Shown here piece after piece: positions 32,347 to 41,497 of a DNA stretch of 64,000 nucleotides. Origin of the DNA: an uncultured Fibrobacter sp. (GTDB taxonomy: Bacteria > Fibrobacterota > Fibrobacteria > Fibrobacterales > Fibrobacteraceae). How positions within the stretch are numbered: the stretch's first letter is position 1; the number at the start of each line of letters is the position of its first letter. The stretch lies in the NCBI GenBank assembly GCA_934699585.1, contig CAKUWY010000006.1:82525-146524 (forward strand), in the 5' to 3' direction. The notes beneath the pieces were generated by a model. That model was not told the origin of the DNA, made no database searches, and saw nothing but the letters and a program-made list of their open reading frames with translations. Position numbers and translations under genes: made by a program.

Positions 32347-33444
32347 TTAGATGCTTGTCTCTATATAATCTCGTCTAAACGTGCCGTTGCCGAGCAAAAT
32401 GTCAATGGGCAACTTCTTGAATTCGTATTCGTAGGGCGGCTGTTTCCAGGCGAAATCCTTCGGGTACTCGTTGAAGATGTACTGCAAAAGCTTTACCGCC
32501 ATATCGAAACTGCGGAACTTGTCGCGGTCCAGCACGTGAATCTGCGCACCGCCGCAAATCTGGCCCGCACCCTTGTGGAACGTGGGCTGGAAGTAGTTCT
32601 CGCGGAAGTACACGCCGGGCAATTTCAATCCGTTCATGTACTTGCAAAGTTTGACCGCATCGATAAACGGCGCACCGAAAATCTCGAAGGGGCGGGTAGT
32701 ACCGCGGCCTTCGCTCACGTTGGTGGCCTCGAACAGGCACATGCCGGGGTAAACGATGGCGGTATCCAGGGTAGGCATGTTGGGGCTGGGCAGAATCCAC
32801 GGGAGTCCCGTCTGATCGTACCACATCTTTTTGTCGTAACCTTCCATGCCGAGCACGTGGAGTTCGCACTTGGGGAAGCGCTCTTCCTTGAACTGCACCG
32901 CCAATTCACCAATCGTCTTCGCGTGGCGGGTGCGGATGCTGTGGAGACCCACGAAACTCGTGTAGTCGAGGTCCAGCACCGGGCCTTCTTCGTCGATACA
33001 GTTGATGGGGTTCGGACGGTCCACCACGATAACGGGGATGCCCGCCTTCTCGCACGCCTTCATACAAAGGAACAGCGTCCAGATGAACGTGTAGTAGCGG
33101 GCGCCAACATCTTGCAGGTCCACGAGCATCATGTCTACATGGCTGAGCATTTCGGGGGTGGGTTCGCGGTGTTCGCCGTACAGGCTATAGACGGGAATGC
33201 CCAGTTCGGGGTCGGTATAGCCTTCCCACTCGATCATGTTGTCCTGAGTGTGGCCCTTGATGCCGTGCTGCGGACCAAAGAGCGCCGAAAGCTTGAACAG
33301 TTTGCCGTCGTATTCCTTGAGAAGATCGAGAGTGTAATGCAGGTCCGGGAGGACAGATGCCGGGTGAAGGACGGCGCCGAGGCGCTTGCCCTTGAGGTTT
33401 GCGGGGAAGGCTTTTTCGAAACGGGAGAGAGCGAGAGAGACCAT
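32347..33444 (-). CDS. namZ: DUF1343 protein, NamZ-like exo-beta-N-acetylmuramidase
   Basis: The 365-residue protein matches DUF1343/NamZ: LSALFGPQHGIKG, DMMLVDLQDVGARYYTFIWT, VVDRPNPI, LPWILPSPNMPTLDTAIVYP, EATNVSEGRGTTRPFEIFGA and GGAQIHVLDRD. NamZ of Bacillus removes terminal MurNAc from peptidoglycan fragments. Many homologues have a signal peptide, but this one starts directly at the domain (MVSLALSRFEKAF), so it is predicted cytoplasmic. It could act on imported muropeptides. Low-complexity spacers flank both ends. Confidence 0.88.
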   Translation of the reverse strand: MVSLALSRFEKAFPANLKGKRLGAVLHPASVLPDLHYTLDLLKEYDGKLFKLSALFGPQHGIKGHTQDNMIEWEGYTDPELGIPVYSLYGEHREPTPEMLSHVDMMLVDLQDVGARYYTFIWTLFLCMKACEKAGIPVIVVDRPNPINCIDEEGPVLDLDYTSFVGLHSIRTRHAKTIGELAVQFKEERFPKCELHVLGMEGYDKKMWYDQTGLPWILPSPNMPTLDTAIVYPGMCLFEATNVSEGRGTTRPFEIFGAPFIDAVKLCKYMNGLKLPGVYFRENYFQPTFHKGAGQICGGAQIHVLDRDKFRSFDMAVKLLQYIFNEYPKDFAWKQPPYEYEFKKLPIDILLGNGTFRRDYIETSI

Positions 33445-33684
33445 ATGATAGGGGTTAGGATTTAGGATCTAGGGGTTAGGAATGTGGAAATGAAGGTTTA
33501 CAAGACGTGTTAAAAATTAAGAATTAAGAGTTAGGGAATGGGCGGCCATTTCAAGAAAGGTCTTTCTAAAGCCGGGTTTAAGAAATTTTTACCCCAAAGG
33601 GGAATATTTCCCTAAAAAATGACAAAAATGACAAGCGTATTTTTTTATTTTTCCCCCGTGAACAAAAAAAGCAAAGGATAAATT
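33445..33684. other. Gene-free spacer and ssb upstream region
   Basis: This holds a degenerate GGGGTTAGGATTTAGGATCTAG spacer, short hairpins (AGAAAG-GT-CTTTCT, CCCC-AAA-GGGG) and an A/T-rich stretch ending GTATTTTTTTATTTTT that may be the ssb promoter. No gene is visible. Confidence 0.5.
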
Positions 33685-34158
33685 ATGGCTTATTTGAACA
33701 AAGTGATGCTCATTGGCAATATTGGTAAGGACCCTGAATTCCGCATGAGCCAGACCGGTGGACGCAAGCGCGTCTCCTTCTCCCTCGCCACCAGCCGTCG
33801 TTACCGCGACAACAACGGCGAGCAGAAAGAACAGACCGACTGGCACAACATTGTGGGTTGGGGTAAAACTGCCGACATTATTGAGCAGCTTGGCGTACAC
33901 AAGGGCATGAGCCTCTACGTAGAGGGCACCCTTACCAACCGCAGCTGGACCGACCAGAATGGCCAGAAGCGTTACGCTACCGAAGTCAACATGGACACCT
34001 TCCAGCTGCTGGGCCCCCGCACTCAGGGCGGTTCTCCCTCTTACCAGGGCGGCAACTCCTACCAGGGTAGCTCCAACAACTACAGCCAGCCTCAAGGTGG
34101 CGCTCCGGCATACGACGCCCCCATGCCCGAAGACGACGGCTCTGACCTTCCCTTCTAG
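33685..34158 (+). CDS. ssb: Single-stranded DNA-binding protein
   Basis: The 157-residue SSB has the OB fold at residues 1-112: YLNKVMLIGNIGKDPEFRMS, SFSLATSR, TDWHNIVGWGKTADI, GMSLYVEGTL and MDTFQLLGPR. A Gly/Gln/Ser/Asn-rich linker follows, and the acidic tip DDGSDLPF recruits partner proteins. It acts in replication, repair and recombination. AAAGGATAAATT before the ATG is a good SD. The next gene begins three bases after the stop, suggesting coupling. Confidence 0.96.
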   Translation: MAYLNKVMLIGNIGKDPEFRMSQTGGRKRVSFSLATSRRYRDNNGEQKEQTDWHNIVGWGKTADIIEQLGVHKGMSLYVEGTLTNRSWTDQNGQKRYATEVNMDTFQLLGPRTQGGSPSYQGGNSYQGSSNNYSQPQGGAPAYDAPMPEDDGSDLPF

Positions 34159-34161
34159 CCC

Positions 34162-35145
34162 ATGAACTCGGACGTAGCTGAAATTGCCCTGATGTACGTG
34201 CTCCCCTTGGGAGTCACGTTCATCACCATATTGCAGACGGCAGCCTCGGAATACCGCAGCCAGAAGCTGGCGGGGGCGTTCTTGTCCCTCATCGTCGTTG
34301 TCCTGGACTGCCTGTTCTACTTTAGCAAGAACTCCTTCATCGCCTACAACAACGACGGCGGACTTCTGCTCGCCTTCGGGAGCCTGTTCTTTTTTGCAAT
34401 CCTCTACGTAATCAAGAGCGACGAGACTCCGGCAAAGGTGGCAAACATCCTTTTTGCCGTGCTGATGCTTGCAGGAATTGTGGGGATTTCTTACTGGGAT
34501 AGACCTACATTGGTCATTTCCTCCCAGTATTCCGCTGCTGACATTGCCGCCCAGAACGCCATGTACCAAGACTACATTACCTCGTTCCAGAACGGGACTC
34601 CGGCCAAGGCTACAAAAAGCAAGGTGACCGGAACCCAGATCAGGAACTCTGGCGCAACAGGCGAAAACGTGCAGGGCCAACGGCCTGCAAAGCCCGCCAC
34701 CCTCACCGAAGGTGCAAAAGCCCGACTGGAAAGCTACATGGACGAATCCCGCACCGTCATGAAGCGCATGCAAGAGGTGGAATCGGCCATCAACGGCTTT
34801 GGCAAGCTGCCGCCAAATATTTCGGAAGCAGACCGCGAAGAGTGGAGCCGCAAGGCCCTCGCCATCAGCAACAATGCCATGGCCATCAACAAGAAGGCCT
34901 TGGGGTTATTCCACCCCCACGAGTCCAGCGAAGCCCATGCCGAGCTGATTCAGGCCACCGAAAGCCTGCGTCTTGCGGCCTATTCCCTCTATACCTACAC
35001 CCTTCAAGAAAACGCAGCTGACCAGAATGCTCAGCTACAGCAGGCGAAGGAACAGCTGGGTCAATCCAAAATTTTCCTGGACCGCTTTATCGCGGCCATC
35101 CAGGGACTCCTTACAAACTACAAAGAACAACCAGAAGAAAACTAA
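34162..35145 (+). CDS. Four-helix membrane protein with helical C-terminus, unknown function
   Basis: The 327-residue protein has four likely membrane helices at about 7-24, 37-55, 68-84 and 92-110. A short Ser/Thr linker follows, then a soluble helical region of about 150 residues rich in Ala, Glu and Gln (ESYMDESRTVMKRMQEVESA, NAQLQQAKEQLGQSKIFLDR) that could form a coiled coil. No family is recognised. Its start is three bases after ssb and its stop nine bases before asd, so it is co-transcribed with both. Confidence 0.75.
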   Translation: MNSDVAEIALMYVLPLGVTFITILQTAASEYRSQKLAGAFLSLIVVVLDCLFYFSKNSFIAYNNDGGLLLAFGSLFFFAILYVIKSDETPAKVANILFAVLMLAGIVGISYWDRPTLVISSQYSAADIAAQNAMYQDYITSFQNGTPAKATKSKVTGTQIRNSGATGENVQGQRPAKPATLTEGAKARLESYMDESRTVMKRMQEVESAINGFGKLPPNISEADREEWSRKALAISNNAMAINKKALGLFHPHESSEAHAELIQATESLRLAAYSLYTYTLQENAADQNAQLQQAKEQLGQSKIFLDRFIAAIQGLLTNYKEQPEEN

Positions 35146-35154
35146 AGGTTAATT

Positions 35155-36165
35155 ATGATTCGCAACGTAGCCATTATGGGTGCCACCGGCGCCGTCGGCC
35201 AGGAAATCCTCTCCATCCTCGAGGAACGCAACTTCCCGCTGCAGAGCCTCAAGCTCCTCGCCTCCGAACGTAGCGCAGGCAAGGAATTCAAGTTCAAGGG
35301 CGAAACCCTCAAGTGCGAAGTCCTGAACAAGGATTCCTTCAAGGGTATCGACCTGGTGCTCAGCTCCGCCGGTGCTGCGATTTCCCAGGAATTCGCCCCC
35401 ATCGCCGTGGAAAACGGCGCCGTGGTGGTGGACAACACCAGCTTCTTCCGCATGGACCCGAAGGTCCCGCTGGTCGTGCCCGAAGTGAACCCCGAAGACA
35501 TCAAGCTCTACAAGGCTGAAAACGGCGGCAAGGGCATTATCGCCAACCCGAACTGCACGACCATCATGATGGTCGTGGTGCTGAACCCCATCGAGAAGAT
35601 TTCCCACATCAAGAAGATTCACATTTCCTCTTACCAGAGTGCCAGCGGCGCAGGCGCTATCGCCATGGAAGAACTGAAGCAGCAGTACAAGGACATCATC
35701 GAGACGGGCACCACCACCCACATCGCGAAGTTCCCCTTCCAGCTCGCCTACAACGTGATTCCGCAGATCGACAAGATGACGGAAAACGACTACACGAAGG
35801 AAGAAATGAAGATGTACAACGAAACTCGCAAGATCATGCACTCCGACGTGCGTACGAGCGCTACCTGCGTGCGCGTGAGCTCGCTGCGTTCTCACTCCGA
35901 ATCCGTGTGGTTCGAGACCGAGCGCCCGGTTTCTGTGGAAGAAATCCGCAACGCCCTCAAGAACGCCCCGGGCGTGACCCTTAAGGACGATCCGCAGAAC
36001 TACGTCTACCCCATGCCGCTGGAAAGCGCCGGCAAGGACAACGTGTTCGTTGGCCGTATCCGCAAGGACCTCGCCGACGAGAACAGCAACACGCTGTGGC
36101 TCACCGGTGACCAAATCCGCAAGGGCGCCGCTTTGAACGCCGTGCAGATTGGTGAGATGCTCTAA
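35155..36165 (+). CDS. asd: Aspartate-semialdehyde dehydrogenase
   Basis: The 336-residue enzyme reduces aspartyl phosphate to aspartate semialdehyde with NADPH, feeding lysine/DAP, threonine and methionine. The nucleotide motif IMGATGAVGQEIL opens the protein. The catalytic Cys is in IANPNCTTIMMVVVLNPI. The conserved YQSASGAGAIAMEEL and the His in RSHSESVWFET are present. Length and motif spacing match the Gram-positive-like Asd group. Confidence 0.95.
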   Translation: MIRNVAIMGATGAVGQEILSILEERNFPLQSLKLLASERSAGKEFKFKGETLKCEVLNKDSFKGIDLVLSSAGAAISQEFAPIAVENGAVVVDNTSFFRMDPKVPLVVPEVNPEDIKLYKAENGGKGIIANPNCTTIMMVVVLNPIEKISHIKKIHISSYQSASGAGAIAMEELKQQYKDIIETGTTTHIAKFPFQLAYNVIPQIDKMTENDYTKEEMKMYNETRKIMHSDVRTSATCVRVSSLRSHSESVWFETERPVSVEEIRNALKNAPGVTLKDDPQNYVYPMPLESAGKDNVFVGRIRKDLADENSNTLWLTGDQIRKGAALNAVQIGEML

Positions 36166-36416
36166 AGGCGAGTGCAGCGGGAATGCTTGCATTCCCATTG
36201 CCGAGCCGCCGAGCATCGGACTCCGAAGGAGTCCAAATCTTGGCAAAGGGTGTGTAATTAAAGATCCCCACCTTGGTGGCCATGCGCACTAAGCGCTTCC
36301 CCAAAGAGGATAACTCTACTAAGGTGCTAAAGCACCTAGTATCGTATAAAAGTGCTAAGTGCAGTCCGTCCGCCTTCGCAGGGATGACAATTAGCCACCT
36401 CGCTATTACAAACATC
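36166..36416. repeat. Intergenic hairpin cluster including inverted diverged copy of the long repeat
   Basis: GGGAATGC-TT-GCATTCCC and GGACTCC-GAA-GGAGTCC hairpins open the region. 36278-36361 is an inverted, diverged copy of the 1065/25057 repeat. Substitutions lengthen one of its stems (GGTGCTTTAGCACC versus GTGCTTTAGCAC). A GTCCGCCTTCGCAGGGATGAC half-hairpin follows. No gene is seen. Confidence 0.7.
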
Positions 36417-36449
36417 AAAAAGCCGTCCCGAAGGACGGCTTTTTTTATT
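36417..36449. terminator. Bidirectional terminator between asd and rfbD
   Basis: AAAAAGCCGTCC-CGAA-GGACGGCTTTTTTT is a strong stem-loop with T-runs on both strands. It serves asd on the plus strand and overlaps the stop codon of rfbD on the minus strand. Confidence 0.9.
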
Positions 36450-37356
36450 CCAGTTCTTTTAAATACCGGCTCAAGGCGTCTTGCCAGGTAGGGAGCGGTT
36501 TGAAACCCGCCTCTACCAGTTTGGACTTGTCCAACCTGCTGTTGAAGGGGCGGGCCGCCTTGCTTAGGCCGTATTCTGCCGTGGTCACGGGATTCACAAC
36601 AGTAGAAAGCCCAGCCTGGCGGTAGATTTCCTTGGTAAAATCGTACCAGCTGATAAATCCGCCCTCGTTGGTGGCGTGGTAATAGCCGTACTTTTCCGTC
36701 TCGATCATATCCACCAGAAGGCGGGACAGGTCATAAGTGTAGGTGGGGGTTCCAATCTGGTCGTTCACCACCCGCACGGTGTCGTGAGTTTTGCCCACAT
36801 TCAACATGGTCTTGATGAAGTTCTTGCCGTTGAGGCCGAACACCCAGGCAATACGGACAATAAAATACTTTTCCAAAAGTCCGCTAACAGCAAGTTCCCC
36901 CTCCAGCTTGGACTGGCCATAAACATTCAGGGGCTTGTAATCCTTGCAGTCGGGCTTCCAGGGTTCCGTACCCTGGCCGTCAAAGACGTAGTCCGTACTG
37001 ATGTAGACCATCTTGGCGTCAACCTGCTTACAGACCTTGGCGATATTTTCTGTACCGCGGGCGTTGATGGTAAAAACCTTTTCCCGCTTGTCTTCGTCTT
37101 CGGCCAGGTCTACGGCCGTCCAGGCGGCGCAATGGACGATTACATCGGGCTTTACCCGGTTTAGCACATCTTCTACCGCGGCCGCATTGGTAATGTCCAG
37201 CGATTCGTAGGGCATGCTGGTCACGGGAGAACCATCCTGCACGCCAGCGTATGCAGGAGCTATATCGCTTCCTACGCCTTCGTAGCCACGCTTAGCAAGT
37301 TCATTCATCACATCATGGCCAAGCTGGCCTGCTACACCCGTCACAAAAACTTTCAT
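36445..37356 (-). CDS. rfbD: dTDP-4-dehydrorhamnose reductase
   Basis: This 303-residue extended SDR makes dTDP-L-rhamnose for surface polysaccharide. It starts MKVFVTGVAGQLGHDV (NAD(P) motif GxxGxLG), contains HCAAWTAVDLAEDE and YISTDYVFDGQ, and has the catalytic Tyr-Lys in VYGQSKLEGE. GAGG lies before the ATG. The other rhamnose genes (rfbA, rfbB, rfbC) are not adjacent. It is divergent from the thioesterase gene with 45 bp between. Confidence 0.93.
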   Translation of the reverse strand: MKVFVTGVAGQLGHDVMNELAKRGYEGVGSDIAPAYAGVQDGSPVTSMPYESLDITNAAAVEDVLNRVKPDVIVHCAAWTAVDLAEDEDKREKVFTINARGTENIAKVCKQVDAKMVYISTDYVFDGQGTEPWKPDCKDYKPLNVYGQSKLEGELAVSGLLEKYFIVRIAWVFGLNGKNFIKTMLNVGKTHDTVRVVNDQIGTPTYTYDLSRLLVDMIETEKYGYYHATNEGGFISWYDFTKEIYRQAGLSTVVNPVTTAEYGLSKAARPFNSRLDKSKLVEAGFKPLPTWQDALSRYLKELE

Positions 37357-37386
37357 AAAAGCCTCTTTGACCGCAATTTACAAAAA

Positions 37387-37395
37387 TCTATATTT
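37387..37395 (+). promoter_or_regulatory. TCTATATTT promoter-like box
   Basis: The box ends 6 nt before the ATG at 37402 with no SD between, suggesting a leaderless or nearly leaderless transcript. Confidence 0.5.
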
Positions 37396-37401
37396 CTCCA
37401 C

Positions 37402-37908
37402 ATGGAAAAAACACCCAAGACTGTCAAAGAATCCGCCACCGTCACCCATGACATCGTCCACCCGGGCGACTCCAATTCCTACGGAATCGCCTTCGGGGGC
37501 TACCTGATGGGGCTTCTGGACAAGGCGGCCTGCATTGCCGCCCGCAGACACTGCGAGGGCCGCGTGACCACCGTAGGTATCGACGGTGTCCGCTTTTTTA
37601 GGCCAGCGGAAGTAGGCATGATTCTCGACGTCAAGGCCTCCATCAACCGGGTGTTCAATTCTTCCATGGAAATTGGCGTCAAGGTGACGGGTACCCCTCT
37701 GGAGCAGACCGAGACCTACGATATCTGCCACGCCTACATGACCTTTGCCGCCCTGGACAGCAAGGGCAAGCCCACCGGTATTGCCCAGGTAATCCCCGAA
37801 ACCGACGAAGAAAAGCGCCGTTTTGAGGAAGCCCTTGCCCGTAGGGAATCCCGCAAGCAGTTGAAGAGCCTGTTTACAAGAGCAAACACCTCTCCCGGAA
37901 AACCCTAG
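37402..37908 (+). CDS. Acyl-CoA thioesterase, YciA/BACH-type hotdog
   Basis: The 168-residue hotdog protein has the YciA-type start: HPGDSNSYGIAFGGYLMGLL, with the Asn/Gly-Gly-x-Leu/Met-Met helix and DKAACIAARRH. VGIDGVRFFRPAEVG resembles the family's (V)D.(I/V).F..P...G segment. It hydrolyses acyl-CoA in the cytoplasm. An upstream in-frame ATG at 37315 would lie within rfbD on the other strand and is not used. The C-terminal helix is basic. Confidence 0.85.
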   Translation: MEKTPKTVKESATVTHDIVHPGDSNSYGIAFGGYLMGLLDKAACIAARRHCEGRVTTVGIDGVRFFRPAEVGMILDVKASINRVFNSSMEIGVKVTGTPLEQTETYDICHAYMTFAALDSKGKPTGIAQVIPETDEEKRRFEEALARRESRKQLKSLFTRANTSPGKP

Positions 37909-37941
37909 CGAAACGCCCTCCAAATTGCTAAAATTGGGCCC

Positions 37942-39276
37942 ATGACTGGAAAACAAGTCAAGGACCGTTCCCTTATCAGTCTTTCTTGGCCCCTTATCCT
38001 GACCTTTGCCGTCGGGATTTTCCAGCCCATGATGGACAGCTGGTTCCTTTCCCGCACATCGGAAACGGCAGCCGCCGGCGTAGGCGCGTTAATGCCCATC
38101 ATCGCCACCATCTTTACCGCACTGCACGCATTTTCCCAGGCGGGCGCAAGCATTACCTCCCAGTACATCGGTGCAAAGCAGAGTAGCCACGCCAGGACTA
38201 CACAGACCCTGGTACTTGTGGGCAGCTTTTTGCTCGGCATTTCCATTACTCTCCTGGTGTTTCCCCTTTCGGGCACCATCGTCTCCCTGATGGGCCTTAC
38301 CGACGACACGGCCCTATATGCGAACCAATTCCTTTCCGTAGTGGCCTTCGGCTTTGCCTTCCGGGCCCTGCAAGCCACCCTCATTGCCTTAATCGCCACC
38401 CACGGCCTTACCATCTGGAACCTGATCAGCAACGTACTTACCATTGTGAGTAACGCCGTGCTGAACTACATCTTCTTGGAAGGACTTTTTGGCCTCCCCA
38501 AAATGGGCGTTTACGGCGTGGCCCTGGCCACAGGCATTTCTTGGGGACTGGCTTCGTTCATGCTCTGGCTAGTGTTGCGTTTCAAGATTCGCCATAAAAC
38601 AAACAGGCGGGACCTTGTTCGTTCCAGGATTATCTTGCCCGACTGGATTCGCATCGGGCTTCCCGCAGCCGCAGAACCCATCAGTTTCCAGCTGTTCCAA
38701 GTGTTCATCACCGCCATGGTGGTCTATGTTGGTACCACCGCCATAACGGCCCGCGTCTTTGCGGGGAACTTCTCTGCAGTGTCTTGTATTTTGGGAATCG
38801 GTTTGGGCAGTGGAAACCAGATTCTCGTAGCCCACCTGGTGGGCGCTCACGAATACGACCGCGCCTCTGAAAAAATAAAACGCACATTTATCATCGGAAG
38901 CATTAGCGGGCTTATTTTCTCCATTGCGGTGGCCCTCTGTGGCGAGCATCTTATCGGCATTTTCTCCAAGGATCCCGAAGTGATTCGTCTGGGCTGCATA
39001 TGCCTCTGGTGCGATGTAGCGCTGCAGCCGTTTAAAGCCGTCAACTTCATTATCACCTCATCTCTCCGCGCCATCGGAGATTCCAAGTTTCCCGCTATCG
39101 TCGGAAGCGCCATGATGTGGACCCTGGGCGTGGGCACCGCACTGTTCCTCGCCTTCGGGCTGAAACTTGGGCTGGCGGGGCTCTGGCTCGGCATGGCCAG
39201 CGACGAATTTTACCGCTCCATCGCCAACTTCTGGCGCTGGAAAAGCGGCCGCTGGAAAACCAAGGCCGTGGTATAA
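37942..39276 (+). CDS. MATE-family efflux transporter
   Basis: The 444-residue inner-membrane protein has about twelve hydrophobic segments and typical MATE wording: ISLSWPLILTFAVGIFQPMM at the start, LGVGALMPI-like VGALMPIIATIF, a duplicated second half with PAAAEPISFQLFQVF, and GLGSGNQILVAHLVGAHEYD. These export drugs or metabolites in exchange for Na+ or H+. The ATG at 37942 follows a CTAAAATTGGGCCC stretch with weak SD. Substrate unknown. Confidence 0.93.
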   Translation: MTGKQVKDRSLISLSWPLILTFAVGIFQPMMDSWFLSRTSETAAAGVGALMPIIATIFTALHAFSQAGASITSQYIGAKQSSHARTTQTLVLVGSFLLGISITLLVFPLSGTIVSLMGLTDDTALYANQFLSVVAFGFAFRALQATLIALIATHGLTIWNLISNVLTIVSNAVLNYIFLEGLFGLPKMGVYGVALATGISWGLASFMLWLVLRFKIRHKTNRRDLVRSRIILPDWIRIGLPAAAEPISFQLFQVFITAMVVYVGTTAITARVFAGNFSAVSCILGIGLGSGNQILVAHLVGAHEYDRASEKIKRTFIIGSISGLIFSIAVALCGEHLIGIFSKDPEVIRLGCICLWCDVALQPFKAVNFIITSSLRAIGDSKFPAIVGSAMMWTLGVGTALFLAFGLKLGLAGLWLGMASDEFYRSIANFWRWKSGRWKTKAVV

Positions 39277-39352
39277 TACCAAATACCTTATTTTTGGCTT
39301 ATATTCCCAAAATTGCCGTTTTTCTGCCAAATTTTATAATAAATTGTAGATA

Positions 39353-41497
39353 ATGGCAGTGCAAGAGTTGACATCCAACCAGAAGCACATTGTAGATGTG
39401 CTTATCAAGAAGAATCCCGCCCTGAACCGCGAGATCCTGGAGAATGCCATTGTCTTTATTGCAGAGGCCCACAGCGGCCAGTACCGCAAGAGCGGCATGC
39501 CCTATACCGAGCACCCCTACGAGGTTGCCAAGATCCTTTCGGACCTGAAACAGGACCAGGCCACGGTGCTTGCTGGGCTACTCCACGACGTAGTAGAGGA
39601 CACGCCCCACACCCTAAGCGAAATTTCTGAAAAATTCGGCGACGATACCGCCTTCATGGTGGACGCCGTCACCAAGATTACCGCTGCCCAGCAAGAGAGC
39701 AAGACCGCCCGCAAGGCGGAAACCTACCGCAAGCTCATTACCGCCATGGCGAAAGACCCCCGGGTCATCATGATCAAGATTGCAGACCGCATCCACAACA
39801 TGCGGACCATGCAGTACATGAAGCCCGAAAAGCGGAAAATCATCGCCCAGGAGACCCTGGACATTTACGTGCCCCTCACCCACCGGTTCGGCCTGTACAA
39901 GCTCAAGACGGAGCTTGAGGACCTGAGCTTCAAGTACGTGAACCCGGTAGAGTACCAGAAGCTGGTGGACGCCCTTATCGAGAACAAGGAAGCCCGGGAA
40001 AAATACATCCAATCCGTCATCGGGCCCTTGCAGATCAAGCTTGCCCTAGAAGATTTCGACTGCACCATCCAGGGCCGCACCAAGAACATTTATAGCATCT
40101 ACAACAAGATGATTGCACGGGGTTGCGAATTCGAAGACATCTTCGACATTTTCGCCATCCGTATTATCGTGGATACCATTCCCGAATGCTACCTGGCCCT
40201 GGGCTATGTCCACAACCTGTGGCCGCCCCTCCAGAGCCGCTTCAAGGACTACATCGCCACCCCGAAGCCGAACCTTTACCAGAGTATCCATACCACGGTC
40301 ATCGGACCCGAAAACAAGATGGTGGAGGTCCAGATCCGCACCAAGGACATGGACCTGACGGCAGAGAAGGGCTTTGCCGCCCACTGGGCCTACAAGCTGG
40401 AAACCCAGCACGAAGGCGAAGAACTGGCCTGGCTAGACCACATGGTCAAGCTCCAGTCCGAAATTTCGGACAGCCGCGAATACCTGGACTTTTTGAAGGT
40501 GGACCTGAAACCCGAGGGAATCGTGGTGTTCACCCCCAAGGGAAATTCCATCGAACTGCCCGACGGGGCTATCGTGCTGGACTTTGCCTTTGCTGTACAT
40601 ACGGAGCTCGGCCTCCACTGCATAGGGGCCCGCATCAACGACGAGGTGGTGAGCCTGGACAAGCCCGTGCCACACGGGGCCACCATCCAGGTGCTGAAAA
40701 GCCCCACCCAGGAGCCCAGCCCGGAATGGCTGGAGATGGTGACCACCACCAAGGCCAAGCAGGAACTGCGCAAGTGGATGAAGACCAGCATGCTGCAGCA
40801 GGCACGGGACCTGGGCCGTGAAATCTGGACCCGTGAACTACGGGTCTCCAAGATGGAAAAGGACCAGTATCCTTCGGATGAAAGTACCGCAAAGCATTTC
40901 GGCACACCGAACATCGAGACCTTCTACGAACGGCTGGGCCAGGGAGAACTCCCCCTGCAGGACATCCACCGTTTCTTGAACGGCGGCGAGAACATTTCCA
41001 AGGAAGCTTCGGCCCTCCGGTTCTTCCCCACCTTCAACAAGGACAAGAAGAGCCCCGTCCAAGACGACATGCCCCTGGAAATCGGCCAGGAGACCAACCT
41101 GGTGGTGCATTTCGCCAGCTGCTGCGGGCCCGTGCCCGGCGACAAGATCGTGGGAATCATGCGGCCACAGGTGGGTATCGAGGTGCACTCCCTCAAGTGC
41201 CCCTGTCTCAAGGAATTCCCCGTAGAGCAGCAAATTCCGGTACAGTGGAGCCCGGACCTTTCGGAGCCCTTCACCACCCACCTGATCGTGGAGACGGACA
41301 ACCGCAAGAACATTACTTTTGACGTGCTGAAGGTCATCAAAGACGAAAACCTGTTCCTGGACCAGATGAGCGTCGTGAGCAAGCAATCCTCCGGCAGGAT
41401 CCGTATGGAATTCAAGGCCTTCCGCAAGGAGCAGGTGGATTCCGTCACCTACAAGATCCAGCAGATTAGCGGCGTGCGGGAGGTTAAAAAATCATGA
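39353..41497 (+). CDS. rel: Bifunctional (p)ppGpp synthetase/hydrolase, Rel
   Basis: The 714-residue protein has all Rel domains in order. The HD hydrolase is at about 45-190 (GMPYTEHPYEVA, LLHDVVEDT). The synthetase is at about 240-350 (RTKNIYSIYNKM, YIATPKPNLYQSIHTTV, VEVQIRT). TGS is at about 390-450 (FTPKGNSIELPDGAIVLDFA), followed by a helical/zinc-finger-like region (CCGPVPGDKIVG) and a C-terminal ACT. The intact HDxxED motif argues for hydrolase as well as synthetase activity, so Rel or SpoT is a better name than RelA. It overlaps the next gene by four bases. Confidence 0.94.
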   Translation: MAVQELTSNQKHIVDVLIKKNPALNREILENAIVFIAEAHSGQYRKSGMPYTEHPYEVAKILSDLKQDQATVLAGLLHDVVEDTPHTLSEISEKFGDDTAFMVDAVTKITAAQQESKTARKAETYRKLITAMAKDPRVIMIKIADRIHNMRTMQYMKPEKRKIIAQETLDIYVPLTHRFGLYKLKTELEDLSFKYVNPVEYQKLVDALIENKEAREKYIQSVIGPLQIKLALEDFDCTIQGRTKNIYSIYNKMIARGCEFEDIFDIFAIRIIVDTIPECYLALGYVHNLWPPLQSRFKDYIATPKPNLYQSIHTTVIGPENKMVEVQIRTKDMDLTAEKGFAAHWAYKLETQHEGEELAWLDHMVKLQSEISDSREYLDFLKVDLKPEGIVVFTPKGNSIELPDGAIVLDFAFAVHTELGLHCIGARINDEVVSLDKPVPHGATIQVLKSPTQEPSPEWLEMVTTTKAKQELRKWMKTSMLQQARDLGREIWTRELRVSKMEKDQYPSDESTAKHFGTPNIETFYERLGQGELPLQDIHRFLNGGENISKEASALRFFPTFNKDKKSPVQDDMPLEIGQETNLVVHFASCCGPVPGDKIVGIMRPQVGIEVHSLKCPCLKEFPVEQQIPVQWSPDLSEPFTTHLIVETDNRKNITFDVLKVIKDENLFLDQMSVVSKQSSGRIRMEFKAFRKEQVDSVTYKIQQISGVREVKKS

